Assembly: GCA_030427505.1 (NCBI GenBank)
Contig: JAUICH010000013.1
Span: 1-64,000, forward strand
Reading direction: 5' to 3'
From: Verrucomicrobiia bacterium
Lineage (GTDB): Bacteria; Verrucomicrobiota; Verrucomicrobiia; Verrucomicrobiales; DEV007
DNA length: 64,000 nt
Shown here: piece after piece, positions 31,627 to 40,922 of the stretch
Position numbering within the stretch: position 1 is the first letter of the stretch
How the letters are laid out: every line of letters starts with the position of its first letter
Translations under genes and position numbers: made by a program
The notes under the pieces: model-generated
Database searches by the model: none
What the model was told of the DNA's origin: nothing
What the model saw: the letters and a program-made list of their open reading frames with translations, nothing else

Positions 31627-32292
31627 ATGAACCACAAATCCCTCGACTACACCCCGGAGATCCGAAACTACCTCCTGGGCACCTCCCTCAGGAAACCGCC
31701 TTTCCTGGATGAGCTGATCGCCGTGACCCACGAGCAGACTGATTACCCGATTATGGCGACAGACCCGGAACAGGGCCAGTTTCTGGCTTTCCTGATCAAG
31801 TCCATCGGGGCTAGCCGGATCATTGAGATCGGGGTTTTTACGGGCGTGGGGACCCTATGGATGGCGGAGGCAACTGGTGAGAAGGGGAAGGTCGTGGCCT
31901 GTGACTTGAGCGAAGCTTACACTTCCATTGGCCGGCCCTTTTGGGAAAAGGCGGGGGTTGCAGAGCGGATCGATCTACGTCTCGCTCCGGCATTGGACAC
32001 CCTCCGCGAACTGGAAGCCTCAGGGGAAACAGAGTCTTTCGACTTCTGCTATGTGGATGCGGACAAGGATTCCAATCTGCTTTACTACGAAGCCGTGTTG
32101 AAGCTTCTCCGCCCCGGCGGAATCATTGCCTTCGATAATATGCTACGCCGAGGTCAGGTAGCCGACCCGAGTTACGTGGATAAGGAAAATCTCGTGATCC
32201 GGGAACTCAGTGCCAAGCTGCACCACGACCCGCGGGTTGACGTCAGCTTTCTGCCGTTGTGCGATGGTGTCTATCTGGCGCGGAAGCGGTAG
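31627..32292 (+). CDS. SAM-dependent O-methyltransferase, caffeoyl-CoA-type (221 aa)
   Basis: Complete class I methyltransferase of the O-methyltransferase family 3: motif I IIEIGVFTGVGTLWMAEA, the acidic binding loop VVACDLSEAY, metal-site Asp in FDFCYVDADKDSN, and FDNMLRRGQVADP (D-N metal ligands). Size matches the 220-aa family. Members methylate catechol-type hydroxyls with a divalent cation. The gene stands alone with no functional link to its neighbours. Confidence 0.92.
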   Translation: MNHKSLDYTPEIRNYLLGTSLRKPPFLDELIAVTHEQTDYPIMATDPEQGQFLAFLIKSIGASRIIEIGVFTGVGTLWMAEATGEKGKVVACDLSEAYTSIGRPFWEKAGVAERIDLRLAPALDTLRELEASGETESFDFCYVDADKDSNLLYYEAVLKLLRPGGIIAFDNMLRRGQVADPSYVDKENLVIRELSAKLHHDPRVDVSFLPLCDGVYLARKR

Positions 32293-32325
32293 GACGCTTC
32301 CGTTCCGTATGGATTTCACCGCCGG

Positions 32326-33873
32326 TTACTTCCGCAGCTTATTGACGGTATAGCAGAAATCCGGGCTCCAGATCTCCACGCCGTCTCCGTTCGTCAGGCC
32401 TTCCGCCACGTGCAGTTCGTAGACCTGCTCGCCGTCCACCAGCGCATCGCTCAGGACCACGTCGACCGTCTTTTCATCCACCAGGGAAACGGATTTCACG
32501 GGCACGTCGTGCATGTCGAGCTGATCGCCGCCGTATTCCGGTCCGTTCTGGTAGTGATAGGTTTTGAAGCCGAAGTTCTCGGCTTTCACCGTTTCCTTCT
32601 TCACCGGTTGGGTGAAGGTCAGTCGGAAGCCGTCTTTCGTCAGGCTCATGGTGAGAATGTCGAAGGGGACCTTGCCCTGCCAGGTGAGGCGCTGAAGGCC
32701 TTCCGCCAGATTGCCCCAGCCGCGGGAGGTTTGGCCGACATAGAGCGTTTTCTTATCCGGGCTGAAAACGACACGGTTGTTGCCCAAGTGGAGGCCGTTT
32801 TCGTTGAAGAGCTTGGTGCAGGCGCCTTGGAATTGGCCCTCCACCTTTTCCAGCATGATGCGGCAGATGCGTTCTCCGTTGTTGTCCGGCAGGAGGAATT
32901 GACCGGCATAGGGTCCGAACTGGGCATCATCCGGAATCTGCAGCGGTTCGGAAGCTGAGCGGTTCATCAAGGCGTGCGGCAGCAGCACGGCGGCCGGGGT
33001 GCGCATTTCGTCGATCTTCTCCAGGGGCAGCTTCAGAGGATCCACGGACGGATCCCATTCCGGGTCCCAGATCAGGCTGCCCGGGTGACCGTAGAAGTTG
33101 CCTTTCTCCAAGTGATAGAACGGAGTGGTGGCTCTCCAGTCGCCCTGGTTGTCGCCGCACCACAGGTTCCCGTCTTTGTCCATGGCGAGACCATTGTGCA
33201 TCCGGAACCCCTTGCACCAGGGCGTCATGGTTCCGTCCGCGCCGATGTGGAGGACCCAGCCCTTCCACTGCACGGCGGAGTAGTTCCGCCCGCGGCGGCC
33301 CATCTTGGAGTACTCGCCACGCACGTTGTAGAAGACCGGTCCGTTGTGGGAGGCGGTGCCTACCGCGACGAAGTAACCGCCCTTGCCGTCCGGCACGAAG
33401 TGGTTCGTCTCGTGATAGTTTCCGCTCATGCCCCAGGGGGCCGATACGCTTTCATAGAGGTCCGCTTCGCCGTCGCCGTCAGTGTCTTTCAGGCGAGTCA
33501 GTTCCGGCATCTGGCTGATGATGACTTCATCTTTGCTGATGACCTGTATGCCGCAGGCATTGTGCAGGCCGCGCCCGAAGAGACGCCACTGGAAGTCCTC
33601 CGGTTTCTCCGTGGGCTTCGCGACGAGAACGTCGCTCCGGCGCAGGGCGACCACGATTTCGCCTTCCTCATTGAAACCAATGGCGCCGACTTCCGGCGGC
33701 ACGCCTTCCGGGAAGCCGATGGTTTCGAGTTTGTAGTAGTCCGAGAAGACCGGCTTTTCCGCGTGGGAAGGCACGGGCGTCAGCAGCAGAGCGCCGGCGG
33801 TCATGGCCAGCGCGGCGGCCTGAGCTCCGCGACTCCGCGAGAACAAAGAAGTGAGGGAAAGGGAGGGCTTCAT
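32326..33873 (-). CDS. Secreted beta-propeller protein, glucose/sorbosone dehydrogenase-like (515 aa)
   Basis: Sec signal peptide (to about residue 38, SHAEKP). Propeller blades of the type found in PVC-group membrane-bound dehydrogenases: PEVGAIGFNEEGEIVVALRR, TDGDGEADLYESV (an Asp-rich calcium-type loop), MHNGLAMDKDGNLWCGDNQGDW and NRVVFSPDKKTLYVGQTSRGW. The C-terminal 120 residues are an Ig-like add-on. No heme motif in this chain, but its start overlaps the stop of the cytochrome c gene by 4 bp (ATGA), so it is likely a redox partner. The reaction is not established; a carbohydrate or alcohol dehydrogenase role is an inference from family resemblance. Confidence 0.8.
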   Translation of the reverse strand: MKPSLSLTSLFSRSRGAQAAALAMTAGALLLTPVPSHAEKPVFSDYYKLETIGFPEGVPPEVGAIGFNEEGEIVVALRRSDVLVAKPTEKPEDFQWRLFGRGLHNACGIQVISKDEVIISQMPELTRLKDTDGDGEADLYESVSAPWGMSGNYHETNHFVPDGKGGYFVAVGTASHNGPVFYNVRGEYSKMGRRGRNYSAVQWKGWVLHIGADGTMTPWCKGFRMHNGLAMDKDGNLWCGDNQGDWRATTPFYHLEKGNFYGHPGSLIWDPEWDPSVDPLKLPLEKIDEMRTPAAVLLPHALMNRSASEPLQIPDDAQFGPYAGQFLLPDNNGERICRIMLEKVEGQFQGACTKLFNENGLHLGNNRVVFSPDKKTLYVGQTSRGWGNLAEGLQRLTWQGKVPFDILTMSLTKDGFRLTFTQPVKKETVKAENFGFKTYHYQNGPEYGGDQLDMHDVPVKSVSLVDEKTVDVVLSDALVDGEQVYELHVAEGLTNGDGVEIWSPDFCYTVNKLRK

Positions 33874-34949
33874 TCGTCTTTCAGGGATTTGATGTAGAGG
33901 ATGAGAGAATCGATCATCTTCTCTTCCACGGGGTAGGGGGGCATGTAGCCGGCGGGGAATCCTTCCACCACCTTGGCCATGGGGTTCTGGATGGACTCGC
34001 GGATGTAGGCTTCGTCCGCCTTGATGGGGGCCTCCTGGCCCTGAATCTTCACTTCATGGCCGAACAGTCCGGTGAAAGTGGGGCCGTGGCCGCGGGTGCC
34101 GTCCGTGCTGTGACACACGAAGCAACCCAACTGCGTGTAGAGGGCCTCGCCCCAAGTCTTGTTGGCCTTGTCGGTTTTGAACTTCAGGGTGGTGTCGATC
34201 CGTTCTTTGGATTGGGTGACCTTGCCCTGCACGGTGACGGTAAAGGTGTTTTCGGCATCGCCCTTCTTCACCTCGAAGTCGTAGCCGGTTTCCTTATACC
34301 CGGTGCCTTCCTTGGCGCCTTTGATTGTGTAGTGCTTCACGAAGGACATCGGTTTTTCACCGGGCTCGATCTTTACGTTCACTTCGATGTCGCCCATCAT
34401 GTAAGCGAAGACCGGCACGCCTTTGTCCAGGCGGTAGGAAAGGAATTTCGGGCTCAGGTCTTCGACAAAGTTGTCGAAGATCGCCAGCGGATGGGAACCG
34501 CGCGCCACGTAAATGAGAGGGCCGACGAGGTGCGGCACGTAGTCGAAGCTCTTGCGGCGGCCGCTTTCGGGTTCGCCCCAGTAGTTGGTCATGTCCAGGA
34601 ACCCGCCCTGCCAGGCATAGAGCAGGCGGCACTCCGTGGTGTCCCAGCAGAGCGACAGCGTGGTGCCGAAATTCACGCCGATGGCGGCGGGAATGCCTTC
34701 CACGGGATCGTCAAAGCCCTCAACGTCGCCTTTGCCAGGCTTGTACTTCCGGGCGCGATAACCCAAGTGGTGATTGGGCAGCACTTCGGGTCCCAAGCCG
34801 GGATCCGGGAAATAGGTGCGCAGGATGAGCGGTGACTCCACTGTGCCCAGCGGTTGATTGCTCAGGTTGATGAAAGGTGGCGTTTCCGCCAGCGCCGTAG
34901 CTGACAGGGTCAGCCAGACCAGCAGAATCGGGGGAAGGTAGCGTTTCAT
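33870..34949 (-). CDS. Secreted single-heme cytochrome c with N-terminal unknown domain (359 aa)
   Basis: The start was set at MKRYLPP, giving a clean signal peptide (LLVWLTLSATALA). Residues 25-250 form a PVC-group domain of unknown function (INLSNQPLGTVESPLILRTY, YAWQGGFLDMTNYW). The C-terminal 100 residues are a class I cytochrome c: heme motif CFVCH and a Met ligand region PAGYMPPYPVEEKM. It likely shuttles electrons from the overlapping downstream beta-propeller protein. The upstream sulfatase gene ends 125 bp before it on the same strand, and the three may be one operon for use of sulfated polysaccharides. Confidence 0.88.
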   Translation of the reverse strand: MKRYLPPILLVWLTLSATALAETPPFINLSNQPLGTVESPLILRTYFPDPGLGPEVLPNHHLGYRARKYKPGKGDVEGFDDPVEGIPAAIGVNFGTTLSLCWDTTECRLLYAWQGGFLDMTNYWGEPESGRRKSFDYVPHLVGPLIYVARGSHPLAIFDNFVEDLSPKFLSYRLDKGVPVFAYMMGDIEVNVKIEPGEKPMSFVKHYTIKGAKEGTGYKETGYDFEVKKGDAENTFTVTVQGKVTQSKERIDTTLKFKTDKANKTWGEALYTQLGCFVCHSTDGTRGHGPTFTGLFGHEVKIQGQEAPIKADEAYIRESIQNPMAKVVEGFPAGYMPPYPVEEKMIDSLILYIKSLKDE

Positions 34950-35074
34950 AGAGACTGGAAGCCTCAGAAAAGCGAGATTCCCTGCCGGGTCAATGCAATA
35001 TCCGGCGCGTTTGCGTGGGTTAACGATTGCGCAGGCGGAAAGTTGACTGACACAGGACCGCGCGGGCTGGCCTC

Positions 35075-36610
35075 TCACCTCGCGTCGTCGCTCCCTTCCT
35101 TGGGGTGAGAGACCGCTTTAAAAAGGGGGCTCAAGCGGGAGACCCGGCCTTCTTTGCGTTCTCCAAAACCGTTCTGCCGGCCGTCGCCCAGTTCTTGGCG
35201 AGTGGCTTCGGCAACATCCAGCAAAGCCGCGACGATCTCCGGGTGCCGGTCGGCGATGTCGGTGGTTTCCCCAATGTCCTCTTCCAGGTTGTAGAGCACG
35301 TTCTTGCGGTCCTCCGGCGTTTTGAGGTGCAGCTTCCAGGGGCCCTCGCGTACGGCCATCAGCCGCTTCGCGTCATAGTAAACGAATCGATTTCGCGGAG
35401 GGACAGGTGGGGCAGTGTCCGATTCCGCGGCAAGAAAGAGCGGTGAAAGGTCCACGCCATCGATGTCCCAGGGTTCGGATAGGGTGGCCCCGGAAATGGA
35501 TGCCAGGGTGGGTAATATGTCAGGACTGGCGCCCAGTTCCCGGCGGACCTGCCCGGGCGGAATGCGGCCCGGCCACCACACGATGAAAGGAACGCGCAGT
35601 CCGCCTTCCCAGGTACTGTGTTTGAAACCCCGCAAAGGACCCGCGCTGCCGCCACCTCTCTTGGAAGGGCCATTGTCGGAGGTGAAGATGATCAGGGTAT
35701 TCTTTTCGATACCCAGGGCGTAAAGCGCGTCGATCAGATGGCCGGTGCTGGCATCCATTTGTTCGACCCAGTCACCATAGCGGCCATTGTTGGATTTTCC
35801 CAGGAAGGCGGCCTCCGGCTCATTGGGCAGGTGAACGGCGTGGTGCGCGATCTCCACAAAGAAGGGGCGTCCCTCCGAAGCGCACTGGGTCATGAAAGCG
35901 ATGGTTTCTTCCTGGTAGGCCGTCATCAGCGGCGAAACGTCGCGGATCAGGCCTTCCACCTTGTCATCCCGCACCAGCGGCAGCACCCGGAGGTGCAGGG
36001 GGCTGAGCTTTTCCTTTTCCTTCTTCAAACGCACCAGGCTGCGCATGTCGTGGGAATAGGGAATGCCATGAAACGAATCGAACCCTTGGTGGACGGGCAG
36101 GAAGGCCTTTTGATCGCCCACATGCCACTTGCCGTAGTACCGGGTGGCGTAGCCGCGGGTTTGGAGGACTTCCGCGATGGTGATTTCGTCAGGATCCAGC
36201 CCCGCCACGGACACCGGCCAGAGGACATTGTTCACCCCCACCCGTTTGTGATAACAGCCGGTCAGGATGGAAGCGCGGGAAGGGGAGCACACCGGGGCGC
36301 TCATGTAGAAGTCCGTGAACCGCGCGCCCCCCGCCGCCAGTTCGTCCAGGCGGGGAGTGTCCTGTTTGGTCGCGCCATAGCTTCCCAGGTCGCCATAGCC
36401 CAGATCGTCGGCGAGGATCAGCAAGATGTTCGGCGGGACCACCGGCGGGGGCAGGGGGATGGGTCTCGCCCGTAGCGCTTCTTGCGCCGTCAGAGGGGTG
36501 ACGCAGATCAGTAAGATCGAAAGCAGAAGAGAAACAAGAGGGCCCATTCGCTTCGCGTCCGTGACCATGCTGGAGAGTAGGTGCCCTGAGCCGCGGAGGG
36601 AACGGTCCAT
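35075..36610 (-). CDS. Exported type I sulfatase, arylsulfatase A-like (511 aa)
   Basis: Sulfatase family S1: N-terminal metal site NILLILADDLGYGDLGSYG, formylglycine motif APVCSPSRASILTG with the Cys-type CxPSR that needs the maturation enzyme, GKWHVGDQ, and FTSDNGPSKRGGG (DN metal ligands). A hydrophobic leader at residues about 22-42 acts as a signal peptide; ATGs at 36568 and 36547 are shorter start options, and the 36610 start has an AAGG about 12 bp upstream. It hydrolyses sulfate esters, probably from sulfated polysaccharide. It is followed by the cytochrome/propeller genes. Confidence 0.94.
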   Translation of the reverse strand: MDRSLRGSGHLLSSMVTDAKRMGPLVSLLLSILLICVTPLTAQEALRARPIPLPPPVVPPNILLILADDLGYGDLGSYGATKQDTPRLDELAAGGARFTDFYMSAPVCSPSRASILTGCYHKRVGVNNVLWPVSVAGLDPDEITIAEVLQTRGYATRYYGKWHVGDQKAFLPVHQGFDSFHGIPYSHDMRSLVRLKKEKEKLSPLHLRVLPLVRDDKVEGLIRDVSPLMTAYQEETIAFMTQCASEGRPFFVEIAHHAVHLPNEPEAAFLGKSNNGRYGDWVEQMDASTGHLIDALYALGIEKNTLIIFTSDNGPSKRGGGSAGPLRGFKHSTWEGGLRVPFIVWWPGRIPPGQVRRELGASPDILPTLASISGATLSEPWDIDGVDLSPLFLAAESDTAPPVPPRNRFVYYDAKRLMAVREGPWKLHLKTPEDRKNVLYNLEEDIGETTDIADRHPEIVAALLDVAEATRQELGDGRQNGFGERKEGRVSRLSPLFKAVSHPKEGSDDAR

Positions 36611-36734
36611 CTCATTGCCTTACCTCAATCCAGTTACGATTCAATGTCAAAACCAGCGGAGAGGCAGGCCGGATGAGAAAAAGAAACAGCCCGCCAATCC
36701 CCTCGGGAGAGGATTTCGCGAGCTGTCGAAATCC

Positions 36735-36758
36735 GCGGGTTCCATGAACGGAACCCGC
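36735..36758 (-). terminator. Hairpin terminator after the YceI gene
   Basis: Perfect 9-bp stem GCGGGTTCC / GGAACCCGC with a 6-nt loop, lying 25 bp past the YceI stop on the minus strand. The U-tract is weak, so it may need Rho or act as a processing signal. Confidence 0.5.
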
Positions 36759-36783
36759 GCGTTGTGTTTCGAAGTGAGGCGCT

Positions 36784-37440
36784 TCAGGCGTCCTTGGACT
36801 TGGCCACCATGTCCAGCTTGATCACGACATCCTTACGGATCAAGTCGTCGGCTTTGCCGGGATACTTGATGCCGAAGTCGAAGCGGTCGATCACGAATTC
36901 GCTTTTCATCGTGATGGTGTCTCCCTCCTTCTTCACCTCGGCGGGGAACGAGATTTTCTTCGTCACGCCGTGCAGAGTGAAGTCCCCGGTCATCGTGTAG
37001 GTGTCGCCTTCTTTCGGGGTGACCCCCGTAAGGACAAAGGTGGACTCCGGGAAGGTTTCCACGTCGAAGAAGTCCGGCGATTTCAGGTGGCCGGTGAGCT
37101 TCTCGCTGTCCGAGAACGTGGAGGCCATGTCGATGACGACCTTGTGCTCGGCCTCGGCAAGTGCTTCGCCCGCGACGGCGAAGTATCCTTCGAAAACCGT
37201 GAAGCCGCCTTCGTGGCTGCCGGTAACTTTGGAACCCACGAAACCAATCTTCGAACCCTCCGTGAAGACGTAGGTCACCGGTTCCGTGCCGGGAGGGGCT
37301 TCTTCAGCCGGTTTGGTTTCAGCGGGAGAGGTTTCCTCCACTTCCGCCTTCACGACATCGTCAGCGGGGTTCTCGGCACAGTTCGACAGGGTCAGGGCGA
37401 ACAGGGCCGCAAAGGCCAGGGTCAGGGTCTGTTTTTTCAT
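36784..37440 (-). CDS. YceI-family lipoprotein (218 aa)
   Basis: Lipoprotein leader with lipobox LSNC near residue 20, an acidic Pro/Glu linker to about residue 50, then a full YceI lipocalin-like barrel: VYVFTEGSKIGFVGSKV-type first strand, LTGHLKSPDFFDVETFPESTF, and YTMTGDFTLHGVTKKISFP, which is the family signature. YceI proteins bind isoprenoid lipids such as polyprenyls, and some are stress induced. Here the protein is attached to a membrane, rather than free in the periplasm. It is a single gene with its own hairpin downstream. Confidence 0.94.
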   Translation of the reverse strand: MKKQTLTLAFAALFALTLSNCAENPADDVVKAEVEETSPAETKPAEEAPPGTEPVTYVFTEGSKIGFVGSKVTGSHEGGFTVFEGYFAVAGEALAEAEHKVVIDMASTFSDSEKLTGHLKSPDFFDVETFPESTFVLTGVTPKEGDTYTMTGDFTLHGVTKKISFPAEVKKEGDTITMKSEFVIDRFDFGIKYPGKADDLIRKDVVIKLDMVAKSKDA

Positions 37441-37601
37441 GTTTGGGTGAGTGATATGATTGGTTAACGGCGAATTGGTCGATCCGGATGAAATCTTCTT
37501 TCACTTCAAATATCTTTTTTTCAAGATAAATTGTGTAAAGGTCTTCTCCAAGGAGAGACGCGGGGAGTTGACGCCCTATTCAGGCGATGCGAACCGGAAA
37601 C

Positions 37602-40466
37602 CTACTGGGACTTCGCGACGGTTTCCTGCTTCCGGACGTGAATGACGACGGGCTGCGAGACTTGCTTGCCATCTTCCGCCGTCCGGAGGTGGAAGGTCCG
37701 GGTGGTGTCGGGCACCCAAGAGGCGGCCGTAATGAAGAAGGTGCGCTCGGTGGCGTCTTCAGGAATCAACAGCCCGTTCAGGCCAATGTTGTCCACGAAC
37801 ACTCCATGGGGGAGATTCCGGCCCGCGTCTTCCTTCCCGAACTGGACGCGGCCGGTGAAGTCGTTGCGGGTCACCTTAACTTGGGCCGTGATGGTTTCTC
37901 CGGGCGCAATGACGATCTCTAGAGGCTTCCCGTTCTGGCCGCTCCCGGACACGACGTGCGTTTCTTTGTCAGGCAAGATTTCGACCGTCAGTTTTGGCTC
38001 CGGCTCCAGCGAGACCGTTCCCAGGCTTCCCAGATCCTTGGTGACGGTCTGGCCGCCAATCTTCGCCGTGGCGGTCAGGCGGCTGGCTTTTATGGCCTCC
38101 GGCGAAGGGGTGGGGGCATCCTTCGCGGCATAGAGGCTGCCCAAGGCCATGTTCTGTCCCGCTTCGACGATGATGGGGCTGCTGGAGGTGAATCCGTCCG
38201 GCAGGCCCGAGAGCTCGATGGAAATCGGCCCATTGAACCCATCCAGGCGATCCACCTTGAATTCGAACTCCTTGCCACTGCCCGCGTTTACTTTGGGGTT
38301 CTTGCCCTCCACCTTCACGGTAAAGTCCGGTGCTTTGGGGCGGATCTTTAGGGTATAAGCGAAATCCTTACCGCCAAAACCGCGCACGTCGCTGACCCGG
38401 GCGAGGTAGTCTCCCTCCGTGGGAGCCGTGAAAAAGACCTGTGAGTCATTGCCCCAGAGGCGGTTGGGGTCGTCGTCATTCTCGTAGTAGAGGGTGAATA
38501 CCGGCAGGCCATTTGGGGCGGGTTTCGTTCCGGGCGGAAAGGCCCGGACGATGTAGCAGGGTTCGCCCTGCGGGTGGCTCAGGGCCGTGGTATGGAAGTA
38601 AGTAAACCGCTTCCCGTAACCTGGATAGACGTTGAAACCGGAGTCCGGGCCGCGGGGGTAGAGCCAGAGTTTCACCACCTCGCCATTGCAGTAAAGATAC
38701 TCGTTCAGTTCCATTTCCTCCCAGTTTTGCACGCGCAGGGCGTTCACGGTGTTAGAATCGATGCCGCGGAAGGTGAACCAGGAATCGCGGGTGGCTTGAA
38801 GCACGACTTGCTCGACCGGTTCGCCGTTGGCGTAAAGGATTTCGAGCTTGGAGTCGACTGGGGACTTGCTCCGGGCGGCGTTGACTTCCAGCACCCATTC
38901 TTCGCCGGCGCGGGCATGGAAACGGACCAAATCCACATCTTCCGTCTTTTCGAGGAATCCGGCGACCTCGGCGGGAAGCGTGACGGGCAGGGCTTCCGAT
39001 GGCTGGTTATCCGGCTCCTGGGCTTGGGCCTTGAACCACTTTCCGGCATCAACGGATGGCGCGGGCTTTGCCGGCACATTTTCCGCCACGGTGGTCGAAT
39101 AAGGAGAGGTCTTTGGGCTGTCAGGGGAGTTGCCGGGCTGCGTTGCCTCCGGTGCTCCGGCGTAGGTTTCCAGACTGCCATCCAGGCGGGCGGCGAGCAC
39201 CGCGCCGGTCTTGGGGTGAATGGCCAGTGCATCCACCAGGTCAGGCTGTTCGCCGCCGAGAGTTTCCATGAGAGTAACCTTCGGCAGAGACCAGCGTTTC
39301 AGGAGATGATCGTCTGAGGAGGACACCACCGACTTTCCGTCCGGCGCGATCTCCAGCGCGATGATGGCATCCTCATGGGCGAAGCGGGCTTCGAGCAGGG
39401 GGTTCAGCTTGGGCTGTTCCAGGGAGACAAAGCGCCAGAGGCGGATGCGGTTGTCCGCGCCTCCAGCCAGGATGTGTTTGCCATCCGGGGTGAAACAGAC
39501 CGTGTACTGCTCGGCTTCCGGCTGGTTCAGAGTGTCAAGCCGTTCACCATCAGAGATTCGCCAAAGTTTTACGGTTTCGTCCGCGCTGGCGCTGGCCAGC
39601 ACCGCACCGTCCGGACTGAAGGCCAGGTCGAAGATCGCGCCATTGTGCACCGCGATGGTTTGCCGTCCTTCGCCGGTGGCCACGTCCCAGAGGATGATGC
39701 GCCGGTCGTATCCGGCGGTGGCCAGCACTTTCCCATCCGGGGACAGCTCCGCGTCATAGAGGATGTCACTGTGTCCCAGGAACTCGCGAATCTTTTTCCC
39801 GTTGGAAGCGTCCCAAATGACGGCTTGCCCGCGGAGGCCGGTCACGCCGGAGGCGGTGATGATCTGGCTGCCGTCCTTCGAAAAGTGCACGGCGTTCACC
39901 TTGCCTTCGTGTTGGTCGAGACTGAGCCGAACCTTACCGGATGCCGGGTCCACTAAGTCCACGCTTTCGAAGCGAGCCATCGCCAACTGCTTGCCGTCCG
40001 GCGAATAGGCGGCGGCGGTGATGGCCGGGTCGCCCTTTCTGGAAGGGGCGATCTCTGGCACCTCCAGTTTCGCCATGTTGATGGGCAGGTCCACGGCCGG
40101 ACCGGCGGCGCCGCCGTCGATCCAGGCGCGAAGGGTTTCGATCTGTTTGGCGGAAAGCTGAGGTTCCTTCTTGGGCGGCATCTTGGGCTTGTCCAAGCCG
40201 GTCAGCACCGCGATGAGAAAGCTTTCGTTGCCATGCCCGGGCTTAACCGTGGGGCCGCTTTCGCCTCCTTCCATGAGGGCGGCAAAGGTTTCCACGGACA
40301 GTTCGCCGTCGAAGTCGTCCTCGTTGTGACAGCCGGCGCAGTATTCCCGAAGGATCGGCACGACGTCTTTGGTGTAGTCCGGCGCGGCCCGAACCGATTG
40401 AGCCGCGAGAGGCAGCATGGCGGCCAGAGCGGTCTTGAGAAAGATAGCTGGGCGGGGGAAGTTCAC
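37602..40466 (-). CDS. Secreted cytochrome c / WD40 / beta-sandwich protein (954 aa)
   Basis: The start was taken at GTG 40466, which gives a direct signal peptide (NFPRPAIFLKTALAAMLPLA); the frame to 40550 would run into an inserted repeat element. A planctomycete cytochrome c domain with heme site CAGCHN and a MPPKKEP motif covers residues about 30-140. A seven-blade WD40 propeller (VIWDASNGKKIREFLGHSD, IILWDVATGEGRQTI, VKLWRISDGERL) fills 150-430. The rest consists of pre-peptidase-like and Ig-like beta domains. This layout is characteristic of PVC bacteria and usually accompanies DUF1553/DUF1501 genes, as here. Reaction unknown. Confidence 0.9.
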   Translation of the reverse strand: MNFPRPAIFLKTALAAMLPLAAQSVRAAPDYTKDVVPILREYCAGCHNEDDFDGELSVETFAALMEGGESGPTVKPGHGNESFLIAVLTGLDKPKMPPKKEPQLSAKQIETLRAWIDGGAAGPAVDLPINMAKLEVPEIAPSRKGDPAITAAAYSPDGKQLAMARFESVDLVDPASGKVRLSLDQHEGKVNAVHFSKDGSQIITASGVTGLRGQAVIWDASNGKKIREFLGHSDILYDAELSPDGKVLATAGYDRRIILWDVATGEGRQTIAVHNGAIFDLAFSPDGAVLASASADETVKLWRISDGERLDTLNQPEAEQYTVCFTPDGKHILAGGADNRIRLWRFVSLEQPKLNPLLEARFAHEDAIIALEIAPDGKSVVSSSDDHLLKRWSLPKVTLMETLGGEQPDLVDALAIHPKTGAVLAARLDGSLETYAGAPEATQPGNSPDSPKTSPYSTTVAENVPAKPAPSVDAGKWFKAQAQEPDNQPSEALPVTLPAEVAGFLEKTEDVDLVRFHARAGEEWVLEVNAARSKSPVDSKLEILYANGEPVEQVVLQATRDSWFTFRGIDSNTVNALRVQNWEEMELNEYLYCNGEVVKLWLYPRGPDSGFNVYPGYGKRFTYFHTTALSHPQGEPCYIVRAFPPGTKPAPNGLPVFTLYYENDDDPNRLWGNDSQVFFTAPTEGDYLARVSDVRGFGGKDFAYTLKIRPKAPDFTVKVEGKNPKVNAGSGKEFEFKVDRLDGFNGPISIELSGLPDGFTSSSPIIVEAGQNMALGSLYAAKDAPTPSPEAIKASRLTATAKIGGQTVTKDLGSLGTVSLEPEPKLTVEILPDKETHVVSGSGQNGKPLEIVIAPGETITAQVKVTRNDFTGRVQFGKEDAGRNLPHGVFVDNIGLNGLLIPEDATERTFFITAASWVPDTTRTFHLRTAEDGKQVSQPVVIHVRKQETVAKSQ

Positions 40467-40507
40467 TGTCAGACGGGAAGTTCGGGGATTTGCGAAGGGC
40501 GCATTGT

Positions 40508-40724
40508 TAGGCAGTGTGGACAAATTGGGGGCGGACCGGCGCGAGGCCATATTTTGTCTGGCAAGGCGCCGCGAACGGCATTGGGCCGACCCCCAATAGA
40601 GTGAGCGGGAACGAAGCCAGGCAAAGAATGGGCCGCGTCTCCTGGTATTCGCCGCTTCGCGGCGCTGAGTTCTCTTTTCTTTTCTTCATTTCCGGTCCGT
40701 TCTCCAATTTGTCCACACTGCCTA
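40508..40724. mobile_element. MITE-like element 1, 20-bp perfect terminal inverted repeats
   Basis: Bounded by TAGGCAGTGTGGACAAATTG at 40508-40527 and its exact inverse at 40705-40724, with TA at both outer ends. It has no coding capacity. The interior holds a CGCCGC-GAA-GCGGCG hairpin and a second imperfect inverted repeat. The TA flanks and non-coding interior are what IS630/Tc1-mariner-type MITEs show. A diverged right half occurs again at 57513-57648. Confidence 0.85.
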
Positions 40725-40922
40725 GTGCAGTGACCGCCTTAAGATGATGGGTGATTGGCGAGGATTTTTGGCTGGGGGCAAGGCGCGATGAAGGAGGTTA
40801 TGTGAATCATAACTGACTGAAGAGCAACGAAGACCCCAGCCAAAAAGACCGGTTCCCGCCCTGCCGCCGGCGGCTCTTTGTTCAGACCAAGCGCTCATCA
40901 TTTTAAGGCGGTCAGTGCACTA
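40723..40922. mobile_element. MITE-like element 2, abutting element 1
   Basis: About 200 bp with roughly 26-bp imperfect terminal inverted repeats that begin TAGTGCAGTGACCGCCTTAA at 40723. The mirror copy ends TTAAGGCGGTCAGTGCACTA at 40922. Only two mismatches are seen, and both outer ends are TA. It shares the left TA with element 1 and the right TA with the stop codon of the DUF1553 gene. It has no ORF. The terminal TAG-GCAGTG is similar to element 1, hinting at a related transposase. Confidence 0.8.

Noticed and set aside
40467..40550. Upstream extension of the WD40-cytochrome protein
   Set aside because: The extra N-terminus runs into MITE element 1, and the signal peptide begins at the GTG at 40466.
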